A program made the position numbers and the translations under genes. A DNA stretch of 64,000 nucleotides, taken from positions 434,001 through 498,000 of the forward strand of contig NZ_BBZJ01000012.1 in the NCBI RefSeq assembly GCF_001417775.1. The letters run 5' to 3'. The notes under the pieces are model-generated. The model did not search any database. It was not told the origin of the DNA and saw only the letters and a program-made list of their open reading frames with translations. Below, in pieces: positions 1 to 8,543 of this stretch (the first letter of the stretch is position 1; every line of letters starts with the position of its first letter). The DNA comes from Streptomyces sp. TP-A0356 (GTDB lineage: Bacteria; Actinomycetota; Actinomycetes; Streptomycetales; Streptomycetaceae).

Positions 1-271
1 GGTTCTGGTTCACCGGAACATGCACCAGGCCGGCGCGGGCGCAGGCCAGGAAGGCGATCAGATAGGCGTCGGAGTTGTGGCCCAGGGCGCCGACCCGGTC
101 GCCCGGGGCGAGCCGGGCCTCGCGCAGCACGCGGGCAGCCCGGGAGACGGCGTCGTCGAGTTCCGCGTACGTCCACGACCGGTCGCCGTAGTGGATCGCC
201 ACGCGTGCCGGGGTGCGCCGGGCGCTGCGGCGCAGCGTGCCGTCGACCGTGACGCTTCGTCCCGCCGTCAT
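1..271 (-). CDS. acyl-CoA synthetase (AMP-binding), N-terminal 90 residues only
   Basis: The first 90 residues of an adenylate-forming acyl-CoA ligase are present; the rest lies beyond the left edge of the window. The peptide starts MTAGRSVTVDG and shows the usual N-terminal pattern of the family: 'RTPARVAIHYGDRSWTYAEL' followed by 'PGDRVGALGHNSDAYLIAF' and 'AGLVHVPVN'. The ATG at 271 is preceded by an AAGGG-type ribosome site about 7 bases upstream. It lies in the same direction as a second acyl-CoA synthetase at 540-2090, so fatty-acid or aromatic-acid activation is the likely theme. The ATP-binding and catalytic motifs are outside the window, so substrate and integrity cannot be judged. 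Confidence 0.85.
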   Translation of the reverse strand, partial: MTAGRSVTVDGTLRRSARRTPARVAIHYGDRSWTYAELDDAVSRAARVLREARLAPGDRVGALGHNSDAYLIAFLACARAGLVHVPVNQN

Positions 272-381
272 GAACTGCCCTTCGTCCGTCCGTGCCTGTG
301 GCGATCCTCGCCGCGTTCCGCGAGGGAGGTCAAGCACCGGACGTATTCGCGTGAAGAGAGTCGACCCGACCGGCGACGGCA

Positions 382-400
382 CGACGTGACGGACACGTCG
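382..400. promoter_or_regulatory. inverted repeat CGACGTG-N5-CACGTCG
   Basis: Perfect 7-bp arms separated by ACGGA lie 111 bases upstream of the acyl-CoA synthetase start at 271. The spacing and symmetry suit a dimeric repressor such as a TetR-family protein, but this is inference from symmetry alone. A second, weaker CCTCCC/GGGAGG stem at 422-450 may end transcription of the synthetase at 540-2090. Confidence 0.3.
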
Positions 401-539
401 GGATGCCCTTGTCAGTCTCAACCTCCCCTTCCGCCACCGAAGTTGGGAGGCACGATCGCGCACCCGAGTAGGACGGGTCGTCGTCACGGCGGCCGTCCTG
501 TTCACCACACCCGCGCGCCGGTCCCGTACCGGTCCTGGT

Positions 540-2090
540 TCACACCGGTCGGGTGCGGCCCTCCCAGTACGGGTCGCGCAGCCGTCGCTTGTACAGCTTG
601 CCGTTGGGGTCACGAGGCATCGTCTCGATGAAGTCGACGCTCCTTGGCCGCTTGTATCCGGCGAGTTGCCGGGCGCAGTGGCCGAGGATGTCGGCGGCGA
701 GCGCCGGTCCGGGCTCGTGGCCGGGAGCGGGTTCGACGACCGCCTTCACCTCCTCGCCCCAGTCGTCGTGCGGGATCCCGAAGGCCGCCGCGTCGGCGAC
801 GGCGGGGTGGCTGAGCAGGGCTGCCTCGACCTCGGCGGGGTAGATGTTGACCCCGCCGGAGATGATCAGGTCGATCTTGCGGTCGCGCAGGAAGAGGTAG
901 CCGTCCTCGTCGAGGTGGCCGAGGTCGCCGACGGTGAAGAAGTCGCCGATGCGGTTCTTGCGCGTCTTGGCTTCGTCCTTGTGGTACGAGAAGCCGCCCG
1001 TGCTCATCTTCATGTAGACGGTGCCGAGTTCACCGGGCGGCAGCCGGTTGCCGTCGTCGTCGAAGACGGCGAGTTCGCTGATGGGCCAGGCCTTGCCGAC
1101 CGTGCCGGGCTTCTTCAGCCAGTCCTCGGCGGTCGCGAAGGCACCGCCGCCCTCGCTGGCCGCGTAGTACTCCTCGACGCTCTCGCCCCACCACTCGATC
1201 ATCGCCCGCTTCACATGGTCGGGGCAGGGGGCGGCGCCGTGGATGGCGTGCCGCATGGAGGAGATGTCGTACCGCGTCCGCACCGCGTCGGGGAGGGCGA
1301 GGAGGCGGTGGAACTGGGTGGGGACCATGTGCGTGTGCGTGCACTTGTGGGCGTCGATCAGCCGGAGCATCTCCTCGGGCGCCCACTTGTCCATCAGGAC
1401 CAGCCGGTGCCCGATGTGCAGGGACGCGCCCGCGAACTGCAGCACCGCCGTGTGATAGAGCGGCGAGCAGACGAGGTGGACATTGCCGTCGTGGGGCCTG
1501 ATGCCGAAGATGGCGAGGAAGCCGCCGAGGTACGCCTCCTCGGGCGGTCTGCCGGGCAGCGGGCGGCGGATGCCGCGCGGGCGGCCGGTGGTGCCCGAGG
1601 TGTAGTTCATGACCCAGCCGAGGGTGCGCCCCTCCGGTGCCGACTCGGGTTGTCCGTCGAGGAGTTCGGCGTACGGGCGGAACCCCTCGACCGCTCCGAC
1701 GGCGTAACGTCGGCCGCCCGGCAGCTTCGCCTCGTCGGCCGCGTCGCGGGCCGCGTCCGCGAACCGTTCGTGGGCGATGAGGACCTTGGCGCCGCAGTCG
1801 GCGACGATCCAGGCGATCTCGGGTCCGACGAGGTGGTGGTTGACGGGTACGAGGTAGAGGCCGGCCTGGCTGGCGGCCAGGTATGCGGTGAGGAACTCGA
1901 CGCCGTTGGGCAGGACGACGGCGAAGGAGTCCCCCCGTTCGAGCCCCGCGGCGCGCAGTCCGTGCACCAGCCGGTTGGCCGCGCCGAGCAGCCGTCCCGC
2001 GGTCCACTCCTCGCCGTCGGGTGCGACGAGGACCGTGCGCTCGGGGTCCCGCGCTGCCTGCGCCCAGAATCCGTTGGCGGCCTGGCTCAC
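540..2090 (-). CDS. acyl-CoA synthetase (AMP-dependent ligase)
   Basis: A 516-residue class I adenylate-forming enzyme that would couple a carboxylic acid to CoA through an acyl-adenylate. Visible signatures in order are the P-loop-like YTSGTTGRPRG, the 'YYAASEGGG' adenine-side loop, 'GDLGHLDEDGYLFLRDRKID' at the hinge, 'ISGGVNIYPAEVE', and a C-terminal 'PRDPNGKLYKRRL' with the catalytic lysine. The GTG start at 2090 overlaps the stop of the nitronate monooxygenase by 4 bp (GTGA), so the two are translationally coupled. An upstream extension of the frame runs through the monooxygenase in another register and is not real. The acyl substrate cannot be read from sequence; short/medium-chain or aryl acids are possible. 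Confidence 0.92.
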   Translation of the reverse strand: MSQAANGFWAQAARDPERTVLVAPDGEEWTAGRLLGAANRLVHGLRAAGLERGDSFAVVLPNGVEFLTAYLAASQAGLYLVPVNHHLVGPEIAWIVADCGAKVLIAHERFADAARDAADEAKLPGGRRYAVGAVEGFRPYAELLDGQPESAPEGRTLGWVMNYTSGTTGRPRGIRRPLPGRPPEEAYLGGFLAIFGIRPHDGNVHLVCSPLYHTAVLQFAGASLHIGHRLVLMDKWAPEEMLRLIDAHKCTHTHMVPTQFHRLLALPDAVRTRYDISSMRHAIHGAAPCPDHVKRAMIEWWGESVEEYYAASEGGGAFATAEDWLKKPGTVGKAWPISELAVFDDDGNRLPPGELGTVYMKMSTGGFSYHKDEAKTRKNRIGDFFTVGDLGHLDEDGYLFLRDRKIDLIISGGVNIYPAEVEAALLSHPAVADAAAFGIPHDDWGEEVKAVVEPAPGHEPGPALAADILGHCARQLAGYKRPRSVDFIETMPRDPNGKLYKRRLRDPYWEGRTRPV

Positions 2091-3211
2091 TGCTGGCTCC
2101 TTCCGGCGATCCGGTTGATGCGGTCGACGGCCCTCTCGAAGCCGCGGGTGAGGTCGTCGACGACGGCCTGCACGCTGCGTTCGGTGTTCATACGGCCCAC
2201 GATCTGGCCGACGGGGGTGCCGAGGAGCGGCTCCACCTCGTACTTCTGGATGCGGGTGACCGCCTCGGCGACGAGCAGGCCCTGCAGGGGCATGGGGAGG
2301 GTGCCGGGTCCGTTCGGGTCGTCCCAGGCGTCGGTCCACTCGGTCCGCAGCTGCCGGGCCGGTTTGCCGGTCAGCGCCCGGGAGCGGACCGTGTCGCCCG
2401 ATCCGGCGGCGAGCAGCTTCCGGACGAGGGCGGGCGAGGGGAGTTCGGCCTCCGTGGTGGTCAGCCAGATCGAGCCGAGCCAGACTCCCTGCGCGCCGAG
2501 CGCCAGGGCCGCGGCCGCCTGCTGCCCGCTGCCAATACCACCGGCGGCCAGCACCGGCAACGGGTGGACGGCCTCGACGACTTCGGGCGTGAGCACCATG
2601 GAGGCGATCTCTCCGGTGTGGCCGCCGGCCTCGTACCCCTGGGCGACGACGATGTCGATGCCCGCCCGCTGGTGCTTGCGCGCGTGCCGGGCGCTGCCGG
2701 CCAGCGCGGCGACCAGGACGCCCCGGTCGTGGGCGCGTTGGACGACATCGGCGGGCGGGGAGCCGAGCGCGTTGGCGAGCAGTGTGATCGGGTAGTCGAA
2801 GGCGACGTCGAGCTGGTTGCGGGCGACCTGCTCCATCCAGCCGGTGATCCGCCATCCGGACGCCTCCCCCTCGGCGAGTTCGGGCACGCCGTACTGGGCG
2901 AGGGTGTCCTTGACGAACTGCCGGTGACCTTCCGGGATCATCGCCTCGACGTCGGCCTCCGTCAGCGTCCGATCCCTCGGGGCCTCCACCTTCTGTGCGG
3001 GCATGACCACGTCCAGGCCGTACGGGTGGCCGTCGCCGTGCGCCTCGACCCAGTCGAGATCGCGCCTGAGCTCGTCGGGGGCGGTGTAGCGGACCGCGCC
3101 GAGCACGCCGAAACCCCCGGCCCGGCTGATGGCCGCGGCGACGGCGGGGAACGGCGTGAAGCCGAAGAGGGCGTGCTCGACTCCCAGTTGCTTGCTCAGC
3201 TCCGTCTGCAT
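2087..3211 (-). CDS. nitronate monooxygenase (2-nitropropane dioxygenase family)
   Basis: A 374-residue FMN TIM-barrel enzyme of the nitronate monooxygenase family. The N-terminal 'FGFTPFPAVAAAISRAGGFGVLGA' and the phosphate-binding 'PVLAAGGIGSGQQAAAALALGAQGVWLGS' are family hallmarks, with 'VAQGYEAGGHTGE' between them. The gene starts with ATG at 3211 and its stop overlaps the GTG of the acyl-CoA synthetase by 4 bp. Members beside acyl-CoA synthetases and dehydrogenases are common in actinobacterial lipid and steroid-type catabolic loci and may act on enoyl or nitro substrates other than nitroalkanes. An inverted repeat at 3254-3270 sits in the promoter region. Confidence 0.9.
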   Translation of the reverse strand: MQTELSKQLGVEHALFGFTPFPAVAAAISRAGGFGVLGAVRYTAPDELRRDLDWVEAHGDGHPYGLDVVMPAQKVEAPRDRTLTEADVEAMIPEGHRQFVKDTLAQYGVPELAEGEASGWRITGWMEQVARNQLDVAFDYPITLLANALGSPPADVVQRAHDRGVLVAALAGSARHARKHQRAGIDIVVAQGYEAGGHTGEIASMVLTPEVVEAVHPLPVLAAGGIGSGQQAAAALALGAQGVWLGSIWLTTTEAELPSPALVRKLLAAGSGDTVRSRALTGKPARQLRTEWTDAWDDPNGPGTLPMPLQGLLVAEAVTRIQKYEVEPLLGTPVGQIVGRMNTERSVQAVVDDLTRGFERAVDRINRIAGRSQQ

Positions 3212-3253
3212 GGGCGCAGGATGCCGCAGCGGCCGGAAGGAGGGAAGAGGGTT

Positions 3254-3270
3254 TCTGATGTACCGTCAGA
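3254..3270. promoter_or_regulatory. inverted repeat TCTGA-N7-TCAGA upstream of the monooxygenase-synthetase operon
   Basis: TCTGATGTACCGTCAGA has perfect 5-bp arms and lies 43 bases upstream of the ATG at 3211, where a repressor would block the promoter of the minus-strand operon. A TetR-type regulator is the most likely reader by symmetry and context; no such regulator is encoded nearby. Confidence 0.4.
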
Positions 3271-3294
3271 TCCGTGGATGGCGGCGCGCCCGGA

Positions 3295-4866
3295 TCATCC
3301 CGCTGCCGGATCACCGCCACCTTCCAGCACCGCCATCGCCGCGTTGTGCCCGGGTACGCCGCTGACCCCGCCGCCGCGCACGGCGCCCGCCCCGCACAGC
3401 AGGACGTTCGTGTGGCGGGTCTCCACGCCCCAGCGGCCGGTGTCCTGGTGTGCGTACGGCCAGGCCAGCTCGCGGTGGAAGATGTTGCCACCGGGCAGCC
3501 GGAGGTCGCGCTCCAGGTCGAGCGGGGTCTTCGCCTCGATACAGGGGCGGCCGTCCGCGTCCGTGGCCAGGCAGTTCTCGACGGGCTCGGCGAGGTGGGC
3601 GTTGAGCTGCGCCAGCGTCGACTTCAGCAACTCCTCCCGTGCGCCGTCGTTGTCGTGCTCGAAGAGCCGCGCGGGGGTGTGGAGGCCGAAGAGCGTCAGG
3701 GTCTGGTAACCCCGCTCGACGAGTTCGGGGCCGAGGATGGTCGGGTCGGTGAGCGAGTGGCAGTAGATCTCCGAGGGCGGCGCGGCCGGCAGCGAGCCCG
3801 CTGCCGCCTGGGCGTGGGCGGCGGCCAGCTGTGCGTACCCCTCCGCGATGTGGAAGGTCCCGGAGAAGGCGTCGCGCGGGTCGACGGTGATGTCCCGCAG
3901 CGCGGGCAGCCGGGTGAGCAGCATGTTCACCTTGAGCTGGGCGCCCTCGGCCGGGGTGGGCGGGGTGTCGCCGGTGAGCCTGGCCAGCTCCTGCGGCGAG
4001 GCGTTCACCAGGACGTGCCGGGCGAAGACGGTGCTCTCGCCGTCCTCGCCGCGGTGGGTCACCTCGGCGGTGCGCCCGTCGGTCTCGATCCGGACGGCCT
4101 CGCGCCCGGTGGCGATCACCGCGCCGGCGGCGCGCGCGGCGGCCGCCATCGCGTCGGTGAGCGCGCCCATGCCGCCGACCGGCACGTTCCAGGCGCCGGT
4201 GCCGCCGCCGATGACGTGGTAGAGGAAGCAGCGGTTCTGCCGCAGCGAGGCGTCGTGGGCGTCCGCGAAGGTGCCGATGAGCGCGTCGGTGAGGACGACA
4301 CCGCGGACCAGGTCGTCGGTGAAGTACTCCTCGACGGCGGTACCGATCGGCTCCTCGAAGAGCACCCGCCATGCCTCCTCGTCGTCGACGCGGCGGCGCA
4401 GTTCGTCACGGGTGGGCAGGGGCTCCGTGAGCGTGGGGAACACCCGCTCGGCCACGCGCCCGGTCATCGCGTAGAAGCGCTGCCAGGCCTCGTACTCGCG
4501 GTCGGAGCCGGTGAGCCGGGCGAACGACTCCCGGGTGCGCCGCTCGCCGCCGCCGACGAGGAGCCCGGTGGGGCGTCCGTCGCGCTCGACGGGCGTGTAC
4601 GAGGACACGGTGCGCGCCCGCACCCGGAAGTCCAGCCCCAGGTCGCGCACGATCTTCCGCGGCAGCAGGCTGACCAGGTAGGAGTACCGCGACAGCCGCG
4701 CGTCGACACCGGCGAACGGCCGGGTGGACACCGCGGCGCCGCCGGTGTGGTCCAGCCGCTCCAGAACCAGCACGGACCGCCCGGCCCTGGCCAGATAGGC
4801 GGCGGCCACCAACCCGTTGTGGCCACCGCCGACGATCACGGCGTCGTATCCCTCGTGTGCAGGCAT
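3295..4866 (-). CDS. phytoene-desaturase-like FAD-dependent NAD(P)/amine oxidoreductase
   Basis: A 523-residue flavoprotein of the carotenoid desaturase / CrtI-like family. The N-terminus 'YDAVIVGGGHNGLVAAAYLARAG' is the Rossmann FAD-binding motif and is followed by the acidic 'VLVLERLDHTGGAA'. The C-terminal 'NVLLCGAGAVRGGGVSGVPGHNAA' is the second FAD-contact motif that defines the family. It would oxidise or isomerise a C-C bond in a lipophilic substrate. The start at 4866 (MPAHEG) lies a few bases before the FAD motif; the longer open frame upstream is not coding. No crt genes are nearby, so a carotenoid role is not supported by context. Confidence 0.88.
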   Translation of the reverse strand: MPAHEGYDAVIVGGGHNGLVAAAYLARAGRSVLVLERLDHTGGAAVSTRPFAGVDARLSRYSYLVSLLPRKIVRDLGLDFRVRARTVSSYTPVERDGRPTGLLVGGGERRTRESFARLTGSDREYEAWQRFYAMTGRVAERVFPTLTEPLPTRDELRRRVDDEEAWRVLFEEPIGTAVEEYFTDDLVRGVVLTDALIGTFADAHDASLRQNRCFLYHVIGGGTGAWNVPVGGMGALTDAMAAAARAAGAVIATGREAVRIETDGRTAEVTHRGEDGESTVFARHVLVNASPQELARLTGDTPPTPAEGAQLKVNMLLTRLPALRDITVDPRDAFSGTFHIAEGYAQLAAAHAQAAAGSLPAAPPSEIYCHSLTDPTILGPELVERGYQTLTLFGLHTPARLFEHDNDGAREELLKSTLAQLNAHLAEPVENCLATDADGRPCIEAKTPLDLERDLRLPGGNIFHRELAWPYAHQDTGRWGVETRHTNVLLCGAGAVRGGGVSGVPGHNAAMAVLEGGGDPAAG

Positions 4867-4924
4867 GCTTCTTCGTAGCACGCGTTGATCGGGATCGGCC
4901 AGAGACGGGCCGCGCGGCGGCGGC

Positions 4925-5239
4925 TCAGAATGCTCCCGCCGCCAGTTGCCGGCGTGGCACCGCCACTCTCCGGTACAGCTCCACCGCTTCCCTGCCGCGG
5001 CCCACCTGTTCCGGACAGTGGGCCTTGTCCTCGCGGGCGGCCAGGGTGTCGGGGTGGTCGGGGCCGAGGAGATGCTCACGGGCGGCCGCCACCCGGTGGT
5101 ACTCCATGAGGGCGCCGGCCCAGCGGCCGAGCCGGGCTTCCTCCCAGCGGCCGAGGCGCCCCAGTTCACCGCCGCGCCCGATCGGGTCGAGCAGCCGGTA
5201 CCGGCCCTGGATCAGCCTGGTGTCCGCCGTCGGCTGCAA
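4925..5239 (-). pseudogene. remnant of a Ser/Thr kinase-TPR protein with the middle deleted
   Basis: A 104-codon frame (TTG start at 5239) joins two pieces that do not belong together. Residues about 8-24 read 'RLIQGRYRLLDPIGRGG', the start of a Hanks-type kinase up to the glycine loop. Immediately after comes 'ELGRLGRWEEA', then 'REHLLGPDHPDTLAAREDKAH' and 'EAVELYRRVA', which are C-terminal tetratricopeptide units. The whole kinase core (VAIK lysine, HRD, DFG) is missing. The frame is open across the join, so a 104-residue protein could still be made. It overlaps the MpaB stop by 28 bp. An in-frame internal deletion of a kinase-TPR gene is the simplest reading. Confidence 0.6.
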
Positions 5240-6135
5240 TCGCCCCCGTCTCGGCCCCGCCCCTCCCCTGGCCCGTCCGGTATGGCGAGCCGTCCGCCGA
5301 CTCCGTGCGGTGCGGGACGTGCGCCGGGGCCGAGTCTGGCCATGGCGCGGAGGATGTGTTTGGGCGGCAGTTGCCAGCGCAGACGTGCGGGAACGCAGCG
5401 CAACAGGGTGCCGGTGAGACGCAGCCGCCGGGTCACCGCCGGGGGCGTCGGGGCCGGCCGGCCGTACAACTCGTGGGCGTACGGGGGCAGGGCGGCGTAC
5501 GCCAGGTTCACCACGCGCCGCCACAGCAGGGCGCGCGCCGGGAGGAGCAGCGGGTGGACCGGTGGGCGTTGCAGGAAGTCGTCCACCTCGCGGGCCTCGG
5601 GCCCGGCGGCGAGCTCGGGCCGTACCTTCTCGAAGTAGGCCGCCAACTCATCCTGATCGGCCGGGACGTGGTCCGCATCGAGCCCCACGAGCGCGGCGGC
5701 GAGCCGGTTCTCGCGGATGTACCGGTCGGCCTGTGCGCCGGTGAGCCGGAAGCCCGAGCGGCGCAGGACGTGGAGATAGGAGTCGATCTCGGCGCAGTGC
5801 ACCCACAGCAGCAGCTCGGGTTCGTCGACGCCGTACCGCTCCCCCGTGTCCGGGTCCGTCGCGCCGAGCATGCCGTGGATCTTCCGCACCCGGGCACCGG
5901 CCCGCTGTGCGGCCTCGGTGGTCCCGTACGTCGTCGTCCCGACGAAGTTGGCGGTGCGCATCAGCCTGCCCCAGGCGTCGCGCCGGAAGTCGGAGTTCTG
6001 TGTGACGCCGCGGACGGTGCGCGGGTGCAGGGCCTGGAGGTAGAGCGCCCGTATGCCGGCGACCCACATCATGGGGTCGCCATGCATCTGCCAGGTCACC
6101 GAGGAGGGCCCGAAGAACCCCGGATCCGCGTCCAC
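5212..6135 (-). CDS. MpaB/DUF2236-family oxygenase
   Basis: A 307-residue member of the oxygenase MpaB (DUF2236) family, relatives of latex-clearing and mycophenolate-pathway haem enzymes. The N-terminus 'VTWQMHGDPMMWVAGIRALYLQALHP' followed by 'NSDFRRDAWGRLMRTANFVGTTTYG' is characteristic, as is 'LWVHCAEIDSYLHVLRRSG'. The natural oxidised substrate is unknown for most members. The last 30 or so residues are Gly/Arg-rich and overlap the kinase-TPR remnant, so the original C-terminus may have been altered by the same rearrangement. The ATG at 6135 opens directly on the conserved MDADPGFFGPSS stretch. Confidence 0.88.
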   Translation of the reverse strand: MDADPGFFGPSSVTWQMHGDPMMWVAGIRALYLQALHPRTVRGVTQNSDFRRDAWGRLMRTANFVGTTTYGTTEAAQRAGARVRKIHGMLGATDPDTGERYGVDEPELLLWVHCAEIDSYLHVLRRSGFRLTGAQADRYIRENRLAAALVGLDADHVPADQDELAAYFEKVRPELAAGPEAREVDDFLQRPPVHPLLLPARALLWRRVVNLAYAALPPYAHELYGRPAPTPPAVTRRLRLTGTLLRCVPARLRWQLPPKHILRAMARLGPGARPAPHGVGGRLAIPDGPGEGRGRDGGDCSRRRTPG

Positions 6136-6166
6136 CTCGTCAGTGTGGCCTCGACCGGCACGCCCA

Positions 6167-7204
6167 TCAACCCTCCGCGACCGCCCCGGGCGGCATGTTG
6201 AACGGCGTGACCACCTGGATCGGCGACGGCAGCTGGGGCCCCTCCTCGGGGAGCGCCCCGTGGGCCCGCATGACCGTCAGGCAGGCGCGGCGCATGTCCT
6301 GGCGGAGGTCGTGGTGGAGCACCGCGGAGATGCGGCGTTCGCTCAGCAGCCGGGTGTTGTCCCGGTCGAGGTCGTGCGCGATGAAGACGGCCGGATCGCG
6401 GCCCACCGCCTGGAAGGCTTCGAGACTCGCGGCGTTGCCACCCCCGATGGAGTAGACGGCATTGATCTCCGGGTCCTCCTCCAGCGCGGCCAGCACCAGG
6501 TCGTGCTGGGTGGCGTCCAGGCCGTCGCTGTCGGTGACCTCGACCAGCTCGCACCCGGGCCGGGTGGACCGCAGCGCGCTGCGGAAGCCCATCTCGCGCT
6601 CCTCCTCTCCGCGGAAGAAGCCCCGGCTGATGGTGACGAGCGCATGACCCGGGTGGTCGCCCAGCCACTGGTCGAGGAGATACGCGGCAGTGGCTCCGGC
6701 GGCGCGGTTGTCGATGCCCACGTAGGCGAGGCGGGCGCTGCCGGGCAGGTCCGTCACCAGGGTGACCACGGGGATCCCGGCCGCGGCCAGCCGGCTGACG
6801 GCGGCGGTGGTCTCGGGCAGGTCCGGGGCCTTGAGGATCACGCCCTGGGAACCGCGCCTGGCTATCCGGTCCAGGATGCCGACCAGCTCCGCGGGCGGGC
6901 AGGTCTCCCGGAAGTGGAAGCGGGAGCGGAGCACCGCCGGATGCAGGGAGGGCAGTTCGGCCTCCAGGGCGTCGCGCACCGCGGAGGAGAACCGGGCCGG
7001 GGCGTGCATCACGATGTCGATCATGAAGGTGCGTCCGCCGATACGGATCTGTGTCCGCTGACGGTCCAGATCCCTGATCGCCTGGTGCACCTCACGCACG
7101 GTGCTCTCCCGCACCCCGCCCCGGTGGTTGAGGACGCGGTCGACGGTGGCCTGGCTCAGGCCGGCCTGACGGGCGATCTCGCGGATCGGATAGGGGTGTC
7201 CCAC
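6167..7204 (-). CDS. LacI-family transcriptional regulator
   Basis: A 345-residue repressor with an N-terminal helix-turn-helix 'IREIARQAGLSQATVDRVLNHRGGVRE' and a periplasmic-binding-protein-like effector domain ('VTLVTDLPGSARLAYVGIDNRAAG', 'AVYSIGGGNAASLEAFQAVG', 'VFIAHDLDRDNTRLL'). The VDRVLN recognition helix marks a subgroup of LacI proteins often tied to inositol, sugar or sugar-acid genes. It is divergent from the PhyH/SDR/Gfo-Idh operon beginning at 7364, with about 160 bp between the starts, so it most likely controls that operon and itself. A perfect 11-bp palindrome at 7298-7308 lies in the shared gap. The ligand is unknown. Confidence 0.93.
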   Translation of the reverse strand: MGHPYPIREIARQAGLSQATVDRVLNHRGGVRESTVREVHQAIRDLDRQRTQIRIGGRTFMIDIVMHAPARFSSAVRDALEAELPSLHPAVLRSRFHFRETCPPAELVGILDRIARRGSQGVILKAPDLPETTAAVSRLAAAGIPVVTLVTDLPGSARLAYVGIDNRAAGATAAYLLDQWLGDHPGHALVTISRGFFRGEEEREMGFRSALRSTRPGCELVEVTDSDGLDATQHDLVLAALEEDPEINAVYSIGGGNAASLEAFQAVGRDPAVFIAHDLDRDNTRLLSERRISAVLHHDLRQDMRRACLTVMRAHGALPEEGPQLPSPIQVVTPFNMPPGAVAEG

Positions 7205-7297
7205 GGCTGTTCCTCGGAAGTCGGCCGGCGATGACGGCTGGGGGGTGACGGCGGGCGGAGACGGCTGATCGATGATGGGTTTTTGAGGGGTCTCTGC

Positions 7298-7308
7298 TCA
7301 TTGAATGA
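7298..7308. promoter_or_regulatory. candidate LacI-type operator TCATTGAATGA
   Basis: A perfect palindrome with a central G lies between the divergent LacI gene and the dioxygenase operon, 56 bases before the ATG at 7364. It lacks the central CpG usual in LacI operators, so the assignment rests mainly on position. Confidence 0.3.
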
Positions 7309-7363
7309 CGGCCCCCGGTTCACAAGACTGGCGGAGACGACGGCACTGCGAAAGGACTGTGCG

Positions 7364-8527
7364 ATGTCTCTCACAGCCACGGGACCTGTCACTTGGCTGC
7401 GCGAGGAGGACTGTGACCTCGACGCGTTCCGCCCCCTGGTCGAACGGCACACCGATGCAGGTGACTTTCCGCTCGCCGAAGGCGTCGAGCAGAACGTCCT
7501 CCTGTACGACAGCGACCGGCTGCGGGCCGCCGGGCCGCGGCACGTGCAGACCGAGTGGGTGCGCGCCCTGCTGGAGGGGCCCGGCATCGTGGTGCTCAGG
7601 CGGGCGTTCCCCGATCTCGGCGTGGTGGACCGCGCGAGTGCCGTCTTCACCGCCCTGATCGAGGAGGAGCGGGCGGCGGGCACCGCCCGCGGGGACCACT
7701 TCGCCGAGTCCGGCGCCAACGACCGGGTGTGGAACGCGTTCGACAAGATGGCCGTACGCGCCCCGGAGACGTTCGCCGACTACTACGGCAACGACATGCT
7801 GGCGCTGATCGCCGAGGCCTGGCTGGGCCCGGGTTACCAGATCACCTCGCAGATCAACCAGGTCAACCCCGGCGGCGCGGCGCAGAGCGTGCACCGCGAC
7901 TACCACCTCGGGTTCCTGGGCCAGGAGCAGGCCGCGCGCTACCCGGCCCACGTCCACCGACTGTCACCCGTGCTGACGCTCCAGGGCGCCGTGGCGCACT
8001 GCGACATGCCTGTGGAGTCCGGCCCGACGCTGTACCTGCCGCACTCGCAGTCGTACGAACCCGGCTATCTGGCCTGGCGGCGGCCGGAGTTCATCGCGTA
8101 CTTCGACGAGCACCACGTCCAACTGCCGCTGGAGAAGGGCGACGCGGTCTTCTTCAACCCCGCGCTCTTCCATGCCGCCGGACACAACAGGTCCGCGGAC
8201 ATCAGACGCATGGCCAACCTGCTGCAGATCTCCTCCGCCTTCGGTCGCGCGATGGAGACGGTGGACCGCGAGACGGTGTCGAACGCGGTCTACCCGGTGC
8301 TGCTGCGACGCAAGGCCGAGGGCGCCGCGGCGGACTGGCTGGGCCGGGTGGTCGCCGCCTGCGCCGAGGGCTACCCCTTCCCCACGAATCTGGACCTGGA
8401 CCCACCGGTCGACGGGCTGGCCCCGCCGTCCCAGGCGGACACCGTGCGCCGGGCCCTGTCGGAGGGCTGGGGCCCGCAGCGACTGCGCCAAGAACTGCGG
8501 GCCGGCGCCGAGCGCCGCCGGATCTGA
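7364..8527 (+). CDS. phytanoyl-CoA dioxygenase (PhyH) family protein
   Basis: A 387-residue Fe(II)/2-oxoglutarate-dependent oxygenase. The iron facial triad is visible as His177-Arg-Asp179 ('SVHRDYHLGF') with a distal His at 270 or 274 in 'ALFHAAGHNRSADIRR', whose arginines would hold 2-oxoglutarate. The ATG at 7364 follows AAAGGA at good spacing; a longer frame upstream overlaps the regulatory gap. It is the first gene of a plus-strand operon with an SDR 16 bases downstream and a Gfo/Idh dehydrogenase. Hydroxylation followed by two NAD(P)-dependent oxidations is a plausible order, with a sugar-, cyclitol- or acid-like substrate given the LacI regulator; the substrate itself is inference. Confidence 0.88.
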   Translation: MSLTATGPVTWLREEDCDLDAFRPLVERHTDAGDFPLAEGVEQNVLLYDSDRLRAAGPRHVQTEWVRALLEGPGIVVLRRAFPDLGVVDRASAVFTALIEEERAAGTARGDHFAESGANDRVWNAFDKMAVRAPETFADYYGNDMLALIAEAWLGPGYQITSQINQVNPGGAAQSVHRDYHLGFLGQEQAARYPAHVHRLSPVLTLQGAVAHCDMPVESGPTLYLPHSQSYEPGYLAWRRPEFIAYFDEHHVQLPLEKGDAVFFNPALFHAAGHNRSADIRRMANLLQISSAFGRAMETVDRETVSNAVYPVLLRRKAEGAAADWLGRVVAACAEGYPFPTNLDLDPPVDGLAPPSQADTVRRALSEGWGPQRLRQELRAGAERRRI

Positions 8528-8543
8528 AAGGGTACATCACCTC

